DNA from: JBOFFC01 sp051648405
GTDB taxonomy: Bacteria; Planctomycetota; Planctomycetia; Pirellulales; Lacipirellulaceae
DNA length: 26,981 bases
Direction: 5' to 3'
Assembly (NCBI GenBank): GCA_051648405.1
Contig: JBOFFC010000005.1
Span: forward strand, 1 to 26,981
Below are positions 13,438-21,977 of this stretch, one piece after another. Both the position numbers and the translations under genes were made by a program. How positions within the stretch are numbered: the stretch's first letter is position 1; each line of letters starts with the position of its first letter. The notes beneath the pieces were generated by a model that ran no database searches, was not told where the DNA came from, and worked only from the letters and a program-made list of their open reading frames with translations.

Positions 13438-14850
13438 CTAGCGCGTTACGGTGGTTGCGGCCGCGTCCTGCGGTTGCGCCGCCACCTGGGGCGCGACGGC
13501 CGCGGGGGCGACCTCTTCGATGCCGTCGATCGCGGCACGCTCTTGATTCTGCGGGAAGATCTCGACGAACCACTCCAGCGGCACGTCGGGGGTCTCGGGC
13601 AACTCCTTGACTGCCGCGAGGCGCTCGCGAGCCACGTCGGCGGCCGGCGACTCGGGGTGCTCCTTGAGGACCTTCTCGAAGTAGACCTTCGCCGAGCGGT
13701 TCTGATCGACGTTCGCGTAGTACTCCGCCATCTTCAGGTCGCGTTCCTCGATCGACGCCGCGAGCTGCGCCCGCACGTCGCGCAGCCGGTCGCGTTCTTC
13801 GCTGGAGAGGTTCCCCGAGAAGTTCGCGCGGATCCGCGACTCGAGTCGCTTCGCCTCGGCGAGGGGCTGGCCGTCGTAGTCGGCCCCCTGGTACTTCCGC
13901 AGGATGCTCTGCAGGCCCAGCACGTGGGCGTCGAACTGGTGCTCGCTGCGCGGGTACTCTTGCCGCAGCAGCCCGTAGTGGTAGTCGGCGTCGTGGAACC
14001 GCTCGCGCCGGAAGTAGATCCCGGCGGTGGCCATGATCGCGTCGTCGGCACGCGGCCCGGTGGGGTCGTTCAGGCGGATCGCCTCGTAGACCTTGACCGC
14101 GTTGCCGATCGTGTCGGTCCAGGGCCTCGTGGGCTCGGTCGCGTTGAAGTCGAGGGGCGCCTGGTACGAGTCGGTGAAGTGCTCGCGCTCCCAGTACTGG
14201 CCGATCTCCCACAAACGCTCGATCGTCGCGTCGAGGCGCGGCGTGCTCGGGTGCTCGTCGAGCAGCTTGACGTACGCGTCGGCGGCCCCCTTGTAGTGCT
14301 TGTCGAAGTAGAGCGCTTCGGCGCGGTTGAAGAGCGCCTGCGCCTCGATCTGCGAACCGGGCCAGCGGGCCGCCGCCTTCTCGAACGACTCGGCCGCCGC
14401 GTCGAGCTTCCCTCCTTGGAACTCGGTCACGCCGCGGTCCAAGAACTGCTGGGCGAGCTGTTCGTTCGGCCCGAGCCCCATCGCTTCCTTCACGGCGCCG
14501 GCTGCCTTCTTGGGGTCGAGCCCCGGGATCAGGCCGCCGTCTTCCTCCGGGTCGCCGTCGAGCTTGACGACGATCTCATCGACCGGCGCCGGCATCGGCT
14601 TGCCGTTCTCGTCGAAGTAGCCGTCGAACCCGGGGACTTGGTACCCCTCGCTCGGGACGTAGACCTTTTGCTTCTTGTGCTTCCGCCACCAACGGCGACC
14701 GCCGGGTTGGTCTTCGGGGTCGTCGCTCGCGACCCCCGGCAACCAGCCGGGGAGCGCTTGGGCGTGCGCCGGAGGGCTGAGCGGCTCGCCAAGCGTCAGC
14801 AGCGCAACGAGCGTCAGGAGGCCCAGTGTGCGTTGGTCGAGGAATCGCAT
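13438..14850 (-). CDS. BamD-like TPR protein for outer-membrane assembly
   Basis: The 470-residue secreted TPR protein has a signal peptide at 1-31 (ending AHAQA) but no lipobox Cys, unlike E. coli BamD. After a Lys/Arg/Tyr-rich segment, tetratricopeptide-like units are visible: FQGGKLDAAAESFEKAAARWPGS, ALYFDKHYKGAADAYVKLLDEHPSTP, FHDADYHYGLLRQEYPRSE and KVYFEKVLKEHPESPAADVARERL. Together with long linkers they match the YfiO/BamD family, whose proteins position BamA for beta-barrel insertion. The C-terminal tail is Ala/Val/Gln-rich. ATG 14850 is chosen at the signal peptide; upstream open frame covers the promoter. The adjoining LptE-like lipoprotein supports an outer-membrane role. A general periplasmic TPR scaffold is the alternative. 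Confidence 0.75.
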   Translation of the reverse strand: MRFLDQRTLGLLTLVALLTLGEPLSPPAHAQALPGWLPGVASDDPEDQPGGRRWWRKHKKQKVYVPSEGYQVPGFDGYFDENGKPMPAPVDEIVVKLDGDPEEDGGLIPGLDPKKAAGAVKEAMGLGPNEQLAQQFLDRGVTEFQGGKLDAAAESFEKAAARWPGSQIEAQALFNRAEALYFDKHYKGAADAYVKLLDEHPSTPRLDATIERLWEIGQYWEREHFTDSYQAPLDFNATEPTRPWTDTIGNAVKVYEAIRLNDPTGPRADDAIMATAGIYFRRERFHDADYHYGLLRQEYPRSEHQFDAHVLGLQSILRKYQGADYDGQPLAEAKRLESRIRANFSGNLSSEERDRLRDVRAQLAASIEERDLKMAEYYANVDQNRSAKVYFEKVLKEHPESPAADVARERLAAVKELPETPDVPLEWFVEIFPQNQERAAIDGIEEVAPAAVAPQVAAQPQDAAATTVTR

Positions 14851-14911
14851 GGCGGCGGCGCGTTCGAGGGTTTGGGGAGCGCGCACCTGCCGCGCGGCCC
14901 TAGCGTGGCAG

Positions 14912-14940
14912 ACCGTAGGAGCGCACGCGGGCCAGGGCAA
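14912..14940 (-). promoter_or_regulatory. Probable promoter of the BamD-like/LptE-like pair
   Basis: Reading minus, TTGCCC (14940-14935), a 17-base spacer and TACGGT (14917-14912) lie 62 bases before the BamD-like ATG, in the 151-base gap after the CNNM gene. The -10 is weak, but the same TACGGT occurs before the gene at 26076. Confidence 0.4.
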
Positions 14941-15001
14941 GACAGAACCGACGCCCCGCGCGGCGGCGCGTAGCAGCGGCGCCAGCAGCGCTATCGTCGC
15001 G

Positions 15002-16300
15002 TCAGACGGCTCCGTTCGCCGGCGCAGCGAGCCGCTCGACACGGACCCGTTCGATGCGGCGTTTGGAGGCTTCGAGGACCGTCACCCGGAGCTCGCCGTT
15101 CCAGTCGACCGTCTCTCCCACCGACGGGACGCGGCCGAGCTCGGTGAACACGAAGCCGGCGATCGTGTCGTAGTCGCGGTCCTCGGGGAGGTCGGTCCCC
15201 ATCGCGTCGTTGATCTCATCGACGTGGGCCCGCCCGACCGCCTCGAAGGCGTCGTCCCCCAAGCGGCGGATCTCTTCTTCGGTATCGACGTCGTACTCGT
15301 CGACGATCTCGCCGACGATCTCCTCGAGCACGTCCTCGATCGTCACCAGTCCCGAGACGCCGCCGTACTCGTCGAGCACGATCGCGATGTGTGTGCGTTG
15401 CTGGAGGAGCATCTTCAGCAGGTCGTTCACGCGCTTCGTCTCGGGGACAAAGATCGGCTTGCGGGCCAGCTCGCGGATCGACCGGCGGCGCGACTCGGGG
15501 CCTTTCGCGAGGACCGGCAGCAAGTCCTTGACGTAGAGCACCCCGACGATGTCGTCGCGCGTCCCGTCGAACACGGGGATCCGCGTGTGACCGACCGCGA
15601 TGATGTCGGCGAGCAGCTCGTCCCACGGCAGGTCGACGTGCAGCATGTGCATGTCGGTCCGGGGGGTCATGATCTGCGACACGTCGGCGTCGTTCAACTC
15701 GATGACCCCCTCGATCATCTCGCGGGCGTCCTCCTCGAGCAGGCCTTCGCGGTGCCCCTCGGAGACGATCGTGCGGATCTCTTCCTCGATGGTGTCCTCG
15801 TCGGGCGTGTCGGGAGTGCGCCCGGCGAGCCGGTGGAACACGGTGTCAACCAGTCGGGCGCCCAGCAGCAGCGGCGCGGCGATCAGCGCCAGCAATCGCC
15901 ACAGTGGCCAGGAGTGGAACAGCACCGGCTCGGCGTAGAGCCGCGACAGCGACCACGGGAGCCAGATGCGGACGGCGGCGAGGCCGCAGCCGATCGTCGC
16001 GCCCGCGGAAAGCGCGAACGAGACCGACGGACCCGCAACCGCCCCCGGTCGGGCCAGCGCCCAGCACGCCCCCGCGGCGACGCATATTGCCGACGCGATC
16101 ACCCCCAGCAGCTCGAGCCCCAGCGCGGTCGGCTCGTGACGGTGCAAGATCTCCGAGAAGCGGTCGAGTCGGTCGTTCCGTTCGCAGACCTCCTGGAGGT
16201 CGCTCCGCGAGAAGTCTCGCAGCGCCCGCGCCCCCACCGCCGTCAGGCAGGTAAAGCCGAGGGAGGCGAGAAACAACCAGACCACGGGGTCGCCGGTCAC
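15002..16300 (-). CDS. CNNM/CBS-domain membrane protein (HlyC/CorC, YbeX-like)
   Basis: The 432-residue protein has a CNNM-type N-terminal membrane domain with about four hydrophobic segments (1-170), a CBS pair (about 205-325) and a C-terminal CorC/HlyC transporter-associated domain (about 340-425). Characteristic blocks are EEEIRTIVSEGHREGLLEEDAREMIEGVIELND, IMTPRTDM, HTRIPVFDGTRDDIVGVLYVKDLL and IAIVLDEYGGVSGLVTIEDVLEEIVGEI. The family is linked to Mg2+/Co2+ export, and in E. coli ybeX sits beside ybeY and ybeZ. The start is GTG 16300, whose bases overlap the ybeY stop (GTGA), so translation should be coupled. Confidence 0.88.
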   Translation of the reverse strand: MTGDPVVWLFLASLGFTCLTAVGARALRDFSRSDLQEVCERNDRLDRFSEILHRHEPTALGLELLGVIASAICVAAGACWALARPGAVAGPSVSFALSAGATIGCGLAAVRIWLPWSLSRLYAEPVLFHSWPLWRLLALIAAPLLLGARLVDTVFHRLAGRTPDTPDEDTIEEEIRTIVSEGHREGLLEEDAREMIEGVIELNDADVSQIMTPRTDMHMLHVDLPWDELLADIIAVGHTRIPVFDGTRDDIVGVLYVKDLLPVLAKGPESRRRSIRELARKPIFVPETKRVNDLLKMLLQQRTHIAIVLDEYGGVSGLVTIEDVLEEIVGEIVDEYDVDTEEEIRRLGDDAFEAVGRAHVDEINDAMGTDLPEDRDYDTIAGFVFTELGRVPSVGETVDWNGELRVTVLEASKRRIERVRVERLAAPANGAV

Positions 16301-16761
16301 GTTCGTACGCTCGAGTGAGGGCCGTTAATGGTGGCGGGGGGCTCGACCCCCGCGCGGAGCAGGAAGTGCAACTCGGCCGCTCGCATCGCACGCGAGTCCT
16401 CGTCGCCCTTGTCTCGCAAGCCGACGAGGTGCAGCACCCCGTGGACGACGTACAGCAGCAGCTCGTCGGCCGCCGGCCAGCCGTACTCGGCGGCGTTGCG
16501 AACGGCCGTGTCGGCGCTGACGACGACCTCGCCCTCCAGGCGATCGGCGTCCTCGTCGAAGCAGAAGCTCAGCACGTCGGTCGGGTAGTCGTGCTGCAAG
16601 TGGCGGACGTTCAGCGCTTGGATCGTCGGGTCATCGACCACCGCGATGCTCAGCTCGCCACGGGCGAAACCGTGCTCGGCCAGCACGTCGCGCGCAGCGG
16701 CCGTGAGGCGGGCCTCGTCGATGGCGAGCGTGTTCTGTTGGTTGGCGATCAGGATGCGCAC
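16297..16761 (-). CDS. ybeY: Endoribonuclease YbeY (rRNA maturation)
   Basis: YbeY is a single-strand endoribonuclease for 16S rRNA 3'-end maturation and 70S quality control. The 154-residue protein carries NVRHLQHDYPTDVLSF (51-66) and the metal site HGVLHLVGLRDKGDEDSRAM (107-126). The usual signature is H-x3-H-x5-H; here His107 and His111 are present but the third position is Asp117. Asp can ligate zinc, so activity may be kept. ATG 16761 is 10 bases after the HD-protein stop, and the stop overlaps the CNNM start by four bases. Order phoH - HD protein - ybeY - CNNM is a conserved functional neighbourhood. Confidence 0.92.
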   Translation of the reverse strand: MRILIANQQNTLAIDEARLTAAARDVLAEHGFARGELSIAVVDDPTIQALNVRHLQHDYPTDVLSFCFDEDADRLEGEVVVSADTAVRNAAEYGWPAADELLLYVVHGVLHLVGLRDKGDEDSRAMRAAELHFLLRAGVEPPATINGPHSSVRT

Positions 16762-16771
16762 GGCGAACGGC

Positions 16772-19048
16772 TCAGGCCGACTTCTCTTGCTTCTCGTGCT
16801 TGTCTTGGCCCGGGTACTTCACGCGGCCGTGATAGACAGCGCTGAGTGACTTCACGAGGCTGTCGGCGATCTGCCGGAGGTCTTGCAGCGTCAGGCCGCA
16901 CTCGTCGAACTGCCCGTCGTCGAGCCGCGCGCGGATCAGCTTCTCGACCAGGGCCTCGATCCGCGACGGGGTCGGCTCGACGAGCGTGCGGCTCGCGCTC
17001 TCGACCGCGTCGGAGATCATCAGCACGCCGGCCTCTTTGGTCTGCGGCTTCGGCCCCGGGTAGCGGAACGAGGTCTCATCGACCGAACCCGTGTCGGGCG
17101 CCGACTGGCTCTTTTGCTGCGCCTGGCGGTAGAAGAACTCGACGAGCGTCGTGCCGTGGTGCTGCTGGATGAAGTCGATGATGCACTCGGGGACCTTGTT
17201 CTGCCGCGCGAGGTCGGCGCCGTCCTTGACGTGGGCGATGATCACCAGGGTGCTCATCGCCGGCACGAGGGCGTCGTGCGAGTTGCCCCCCAGCGCCTGG
17301 TTCTCGGCGAAGTACCCCGGCTTGAGCATCTTGCCGATGTCGTGGAAGTAGGCCCCCACGCGGACCAGCAGCCCGCGGGCGCCGATCGACTCGGCCGCCG
17401 CCTCGGCGAGCGAGGCCACGGTGATCGAGTGGTTGTACGTCCCCGGAGCGCGGCGGATCAGCTCTTGCAACAGCGGGTGGGCCGGGTCCCCCAGCTCGAT
17501 CAGGCTGAGGTCGGTCTGGACGCGGAAGACCTTCTCGACGAACGGCAGAACGCAGGTCATCAGCGACCCGGCGACGATCGACCACAGCAAGGTCGCCGCC
17601 GCCAGCTTGACCGACGGCCACGCCGGCTGCTCGTCGAGGGCGCTGACGGCGAGCGTCGTCGCCACCGCCACGAGCCCCGCGCCGAGCCCCACCCCCAGCA
17701 GTTTGCTCCGGTGCCGCACCGAGTCGAGCATCGCCACAGCGGTCGCCGCGGGGGCGAACAGCAGGACGCCGTCGCGGAGCGACTCGCCCAGACCCACGCA
17801 AACGACCAACGTCACCGCGGCGGTGAGCAGCAGCGCGCTCGGTTGCCGGTAGGCGATCGCGAACGTCATCGCGAACAACAGCACCGGCACGAGCTCGGCC
17901 CGCCACGGCTGGCCGTACGCGAGCTGTGCGCCGCCGACCGTCAGCAGGATGGCGCCCAGCACCGTGACGTACCGCGGGAGCTCGACCACCGCCGGTCGGT
18001 CGCTGCGGTACAGCCCGAAGCCGCAGATCGCGAACGTGGCCCCGTAGAGCCACAGGACGGCGGCGGTGCGCGCGGCGTGGGCGGCGGGGGTCCGCTCGGC
18101 GAGTTGCTGCTGGTAGGCGGCCTCGAGCAGGTCGATCTGCGACTCGGTGAGGGGCTGGCCCGCCTCGGCGAGCCGGACGCCCCGTTCGTAGGTCTTGTAG
18201 ACCGGCTCGACGTCGGCGACACGTTTCTCTTGCTGCTTGCGCGTGGCGTCGTCGTCGAGCTCGAGCGTGATCGGAAGCTCGGGTCGCAACCGCGCGAAGA
18301 CGTGCTGCGCCGCGCCGAGCTTCACGAGGCGCTTGTCGAGCGCCGCGCCGAGCTCCGCCCGCACCGTATCGACGAGCACGCTGCGCACGGGGGCGACCTG
18401 CTCGAACCCCTCGACTTTGCCGCGGCGCACGATGACCTGCTCGGCGTTCGCCTCGGCGGGCTGCTTGTCGAGAATCCCTTGCTGCTCGAAGGGGGCGAAC
18501 ACGTCTTGCAGAGCGCGACCGAACTCGATCTGCGCTTCCTCGGTCGCGAACGCCTCTCGGAATTTGTCGAACTGTCGCCGCTCCTCTTCGGCGGTCGGCG
18601 CGGGGGTCCCTTCGGCGAGCGGCGCGTTGTAGCGCGACCAGAGCGCCTGATCGACCGCGTCGTAGTCGTCGGCCCCGGCGAGCTGGCGCACCTCGTTCTC
18701 GACCTGCGCCCGAAGCTGCTCGAGCGGCAGGGGGTCGTTGTCGTAGACCGCTTCGGCGAAACGCCGTGCGCGGGCCTGCGCCTCGCTCGTCGCGCGCTCG
18801 TCGAGCCGGCGGAACTCGGTCGCCGCCATCACGTCGCGCGACGGGATCTGCTTTAGGTAGAAGTCCCGCGGCGGCGCCCAACCTCGCGTGATCGCGAGCA
18901 GGGCGATCGCGGTCATCCCCGCGAGCACCAGCCGCGACACGACCGCCCCGCTGCGGAGCTGATCGACGAGCGTCGAGATTTTCCCCGGGGGGAGCTCGAG
19001 CGCGGCGACGCGCTGGCTACGGGTGCGTTTCTGAGAACCGGCGGACAT
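16772..19048 (-). CDS. 7TM-HD phosphohydrolase (PgpH/YqfF-like)
   Basis: The 758-residue membrane protein has one helix (about 36-56), a large extracytoplasmic 7TMR-HDED domain (about 60-340), a block of six or seven helices (about 345-510) and a cytosolic HD domain. The HD domain shows GTYNHS (about 536-541), the FHDIGKM metal motif (His569, Asp570) and QHHGTTLVEFFY. In Listeria PgpH, the same architecture hydrolyses c-di-AMP to pApA. Whether this organism makes c-di-AMP cannot be told from the window. ATG 19048 (MSAGSQKRTR) is chosen: upstream frame overlaps phoH. It lies between phoH and ybeY exactly as yqfF does in Firmicutes, with gaps of 38 and 10 bases. The last 15 residues are Lys/Glu-rich. 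Confidence 0.9.
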   Translation of the reverse strand: MSAGSQKRTRSQRVAALELPPGKISTLVDQLRSGAVVSRLVLAGMTAIALLAITRGWAPPRDFYLKQIPSRDVMAATEFRRLDERATSEAQARARRFAEAVYDNDPLPLEQLRAQVENEVRQLAGADDYDAVDQALWSRYNAPLAEGTPAPTAEEERRQFDKFREAFATEEAQIEFGRALQDVFAPFEQQGILDKQPAEANAEQVIVRRGKVEGFEQVAPVRSVLVDTVRAELGAALDKRLVKLGAAQHVFARLRPELPITLELDDDATRKQQEKRVADVEPVYKTYERGVRLAEAGQPLTESQIDLLEAAYQQQLAERTPAAHAARTAAVLWLYGATFAICGFGLYRSDRPAVVELPRYVTVLGAILLTVGGAQLAYGQPWRAELVPVLLFAMTFAIAYRQPSALLLTAAVTLVVCVGLGESLRDGVLLFAPAATAVAMLDSVRHRSKLLGVGLGAGLVAVATTLAVSALDEQPAWPSVKLAAATLLWSIVAGSLMTCVLPFVEKVFRVQTDLSLIELGDPAHPLLQELIRRAPGTYNHSITVASLAEAAAESIGARGLLVRVGAYFHDIGKMLKPGYFAENQALGGNSHDALVPAMSTLVIIAHVKDGADLARQNKVPECIIDFIQQHHGTTLVEFFYRQAQQKSQSAPDTGSVDETSFRYPGPKPQTKEAGVLMISDAVESASRTLVEPTPSRIEALVEKLIRARLDDGQFDECGLTLQDLRQIADSLVKSLSAVYHGRVKYPGQDKHEKQEKSA

Positions 19049-19086
19049 GGGCGAAGGATGAACCGAGCGTCTTGCGACGCCGAGCG

Positions 19087-20031
19087 TCACCGCGTAGAGG
19101 AGCTCTCGTAAGCGCTGACGATCTGCTGCACGAGCCGATGTCGGACGATGTCGGCCTTGCCGAGTTTGACGCAAGCGATCCCTTCGATCCCCTGCAAGCG
19201 GTCGAGCGCGTCGGCCAGCCCGCTGCGCGTGCCGACCGGCAAGTCGACCTGCGTGGCGTCCCCCGTAACGACGACCTTGGAGTTCGCCCCCATCCGGGTG
19301 AGGAACATCTTCATCTGCGCGACGGTGGTGTTCTGCGCCTCGTCCAAGATGATGAACGCGTTGTTGAGCGTCCGCCCGCGCATGTACGCCAGCGGCGCGA
19401 CCTCGACGGTGTCCTCGGCCATGTAGCGCTTGAGCTGGTCGAAGTCCATCATCTCCCCCAGCGCGTCGAGCAGCGGACGCAGGTAGGGGTTGATCTTCGC
19501 CTGCAAGTCGCCCGGCAGGAAGCCGAGGCTCTCCCCCGCTTCGACCGCCGGCCGCACGAGGATGATCTTGCGGATCTTGCGTTCTTTGAACGCCTCGATC
19601 GCGGCGGCGACCGCCAGGTACGTCTTGCCGGTCCCCGCGGGGCCGACGCAGAACACCATGTCGTGGGCGCGGATCGCCTCGACGTAGTCCCCCTGCCCGT
19701 CGGTGCGGGGGCGGACCTTGACGCCGGGCTGCTTGATCGCGACCTCTCCCTCGGTCTTCGGCGAGCGTTTCCCCTCGGTGACCTCGGCGAGGATCTGCTC
19801 GACGCGGTCGGCGCCGACGGAACCCTCGCGGCCGACCGCCGCTTTGAGGCGCTCGAACACGGCGGTCGCCTGCAAGACGGCGCGCTCGTCCCCGGTGAGG
19901 TGGATCCGGCCGTCGCGCGTCGCGATCTTCGCCGGGACCGCCTCGCGGATTCGTTTGAGGTGCGCGTCCCCCACGCCAAACAGCAGGACCGTCTCTTCCG
20001 GTCCTCCGACCGGGATCGTTGCTTCGATCAT
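19087..20031 (-). CDS. phoH: PhoH-family ATPase (YbeZ-like)
   Basis: The 314-residue cytosolic P-loop ATPase resembles PhoH/YbeZ, a predicted RNA helicase-like partner of YbeY. An N-terminal KH-like segment (about 10-85) precedes the ATPase domain with Walker A GPAGTGKT (130-137), ILVRPAVEAGESLGFLPGD (157-175) and Walker B FIILDEAQN (226-234). VTGDATQVDLP and the C-terminal DIVRHRLVQQIVSAY complete the family pattern. ATG 20031 is chosen; a TTG immediately upstream extends it by one codon. A TATAGT box lies 60 bases upstream, making this the first gene of the phoH-HD-ybeY-CNNM cluster. Confidence 0.93.
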   Translation of the reverse strand: MIEATIPVGGPEETVLLFGVGDAHLKRIREAVPAKIATRDGRIHLTGDERAVLQATAVFERLKAAVGREGSVGADRVEQILAEVTEGKRSPKTEGEVAIKQPGVKVRPRTDGQGDYVEAIRAHDMVFCVGPAGTGKTYLAVAAAIEAFKERKIRKIILVRPAVEAGESLGFLPGDLQAKINPYLRPLLDALGEMMDFDQLKRYMAEDTVEVAPLAYMRGRTLNNAFIILDEAQNTTVAQMKMFLTRMGANSKVVVTGDATQVDLPVGTRSGLADALDRLQGIEGIACVKLGKADIVRHRLVQQIVSAYESSSTR

Positions 20032-20090
20032 CAAGGGGGGGCGGAGCGCTCTGGCTGCCGCCGCGGGGGAGAGGGATCGCCGCCGGGTGA

Positions 20091-20096
20091 ACTATA
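20091..20096 (-). promoter_or_regulatory. -10 box of the phoH operon
   Basis: Reading minus, TATAGT precedes the phoH ATG by 59 bases, in the 168-base gap after cdsA. A CTGTCG hexamer about 19 bases further upstream is a possible but loosely spaced -35. Confidence 0.45.
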
Positions 20097-20199
20097 CCAG
20101 CCTTCCGGCGGCCCGCGACAGGTTCTTGCGCGGCCGGACCCGCCAATCGGGGGGGTTACACCGACGGCGCGGAAGAGAACGGCCTTGGTCGGCCCCCCG

Positions 20200-21135
20200 C
20201 TACGGTCCTACGCACCTGGCGATCCAGAGGATGTAAGCGACCGGCGCAGCGAACAGCACGGAATCCAGCAGGTCGAGCACCCCCCCGAAGCCGGGCATCC
20301 AGGTGCTGGAGTCCTTGAGCCGGGCGTCGCGCTTCAGCAGCGAGACGGCGAGGTCCCCCGCAACGCCGGCGCCCCCAACGAGCAGGGCGAAGACCACGCA
20401 ACCCAGCCACCAGCCAGCCGGGGTCCGCCCGGCGTGACACCCCATCAGGTGGGCGATCGGCCCGAGCAGCAGGGCCGTCGCGGCGATCGACGTGGCGAAT
20501 CCCCCGACGAGGCCCTCGATCGTCTTCTTGGGGCTCAGCACGGGGGCGAACTTGGTCCTTCCCAGTAGGCCTCCGACGACGAAGGCGCCGATGTCGTGCG
20601 TCTTGACGGCCGTGATCATCGACAACAGAGCGACCATCCCCCAACGGGCGTCGGCGCCCCAGGGACCCCCGGCGAGCAACCGCAACTGCACGACGAACCC
20701 CATCAAGCCGCCGGCGTACGCGATCCCGAGCACGGCGAGCGCCAGCCGCGCCGTCGCCGAGCCCGGCGCGCGGTAGCGGAGCATCTCGATCGAGAACGAC
20801 ACCGAGCAGGCTGCCGCCAGTCCGAGGGCCACCCAACCGACGTTGCCGATCGTCGCCGCGACCGGCCCCGGGGCCTGATCGATCCGCCACAGCATCGGCA
20901 CGCAGCTCGCCAGCACGGTGACGAGCGCCCCCGGCACGACGACGTAGCGCGACGGCGCCGGGATCAGCGGGTCGTGCTCGAACATCCTGACGAGCTCGCC
21001 GGCCGCGAGCACCGTCCCGGCGATCGCCAGCGGGGCCATGATCACCCCCGGGCGCGCTGCGCCGAAGTCGAGCCACGCCAGCCCCACCAGCACGGCGACG
21101 AACAGGAAGCCGAGGGTGATGCGCCAGAAGAGCAA
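20200..21135 (-). CDS. cdsA: Phosphatidate cytidylyltransferase
   Basis: CdsA makes CDP-diacylglycerol from phosphatidic acid and CTP, the entry point for most phospholipids. The 311-residue protein has about eight hydrophobic helices. It carries GRTKFAPVLSPKKTIEGLVGG (about 193-213) and the C-terminal signature GDLAVSLLKRDARLKDSS...PGFGGVLDLLDSVLFAAPVAY (about 258-303), the two most conserved parts of the family. The start is most likely TTG 21135, since no ATG precedes the first membrane segment LLFWRITLGFLFVAVLVGLAW; AGGGA lies about 12 bases upstream. It follows uppS by 28 bases; uppS-cdsA is a classic pair. Confidence 0.92.
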   Translation of the reverse strand: MLFWRITLGFLFVAVLVGLAWLDFGAARPGVIMAPLAIAGTVLAAGELVRMFEHDPLIPAPSRYVVVPGALVTVLASCVPMLWRIDQAPGPVAATIGNVGWVALGLAAACSVSFSIEMLRYRAPGSATARLALAVLGIAYAGGLMGFVVQLRLLAGGPWGADARWGMVALLSMITAVKTHDIGAFVVGGLLGRTKFAPVLSPKKTIEGLVGGFATSIAATALLLGPIAHLMGCHAGRTPAGWWLGCVVFALLVGGAGVAGDLAVSLLKRDARLKDSSTWMPGFGGVLDLLDSVLFAAPVAYILWIARCVGP

Positions 21136-21163
21136 GAGTCGGCGTTCCCTGCGGGAGTGCTCG

Positions 21164-21952
21164 TTACAGGTTGATCCCGCCGAAGCGGCGTTCGCGGCCG
21201 GCGTAGTCGCGGAGCGCCGCGTGCAGCGTCGCCTCGTCGAAGTCGGGCCACGTCTTGTCGGTGATCCACAGTTCTGCGTAGCTGATTTGCCAGAGCAGGA
21301 AGTTGCTGACCCGCAGCTCGCCGGCGGTTCGGATCAGCAGGTCGGGGTCGGGGCGCCCCTCGGTGTAGAGCGCCGCGCCGAGCGCGCGCTCGTCGATCTC
21401 TTCGACGGCGAGCTCGCCCGCTTGGACCCGCGTCGCCAGGCGCCTAGCGGCATCGACGATCTCGCCCCGCCCGCCGTAGTTGATCGCCAGGTTGAGGGCC
21501 AAGCCGTCGTTCGCGGCGCTGAGCGTAACGGTCTGGTCAAGCTCCTGGAGCACGTTGGCGGGGATCCCGTCGCGGCGGCCGATCATCCGCACGCGGACGT
21601 TGTCTTCCATCATCGTCGGCCGCTCGTTCACCAGGTACTGCTTAAGCAGTTCCATGAGGAACGCCAGCTCGTCGGCTGGACGCTTCCAGTTCTCGCTCGA
21701 AAGGCAGTACAGCGTCAGTTGCTCGACCGGCGCCAGGCGCGCGCACTCGCGGGTGATCGCCCGCACGACGTGGCCCCCGCGGTCGTGGCCGGCGATGCGC
21801 ACCAGGCCCTGCCGCTCGGCCCACCGGCCGTTGCCGTCCATGATGATCGCGACGTGTCGCGGCCACCGCTCGGGGGGGACGTCGTGCAGCGGCCCCAGTC
21901 CGCGCTCGGGGCCGGCGCTCGGGGCCGCGACGCTCGGCGTGGTGGTCGTCAT
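21164..21952 (-). CDS. uppS: Isoprenyl transferase (undecaprenyl diphosphate synthase)
   Basis: UppS extends farnesyl diphosphate by cis-condensation of isopentenyl diphosphate to the C55 lipid carrier for peptidoglycan and other envelope polymers. The 262-residue protein shows HVAIIMDGNGRWAERQG (33-49; Asp39 is the Mg2+ ligand), LTLYCLSSENWKRP, INYGGRGEIVDA and the C-terminal DLLIRTAGELRVSNFLLWQISYAELW and TWPDFDEATL, all expected. About 25 extra residues precede the core. ATG 21952 is 25 bases after the purA stop, so purA, uppS and cdsA are probably one transcript. Confidence 0.95.
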   Translation of the reverse strand: MTTTTPSVAAPSAGPERGLGPLHDVPPERWPRHVAIIMDGNGRWAERQGLVRIAGHDRGGHVVRAITRECARLAPVEQLTLYCLSSENWKRPADELAFLMELLKQYLVNERPTMMEDNVRVRMIGRRDGIPANVLQELDQTVTLSAANDGLALNLAINYGGRGEIVDAARRLATRVQAGELAVEEIDERALGAALYTEGRPDPDLLIRTAGELRVSNFLLWQISYAELWITDKTWPDFDEATLHAALRDYAGRERRFGGINL

Positions 21953-21977
21953 GGGAAAAGAGCGCCTCAGGGGCGCA

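Noticed and set aside
16883..18856. A 657-codon open frame on the plus strand opposite the 7TM-HD gene
   Set aside because: It reads as Arg/Glu/Asp/Val-rich sequence with no motif and lies antisense to a gene with strong motifs. Long chance frames are expected in this G+C-rich DNA; similar ones oppose the BamD-like, CNNM, phoH and purA genes.
20181..20194. GGCC-loop-GGCC hairpin after cdsA as a terminator
   Set aside because: Only four base pairs and a poor T-tract; too weak to annotate.
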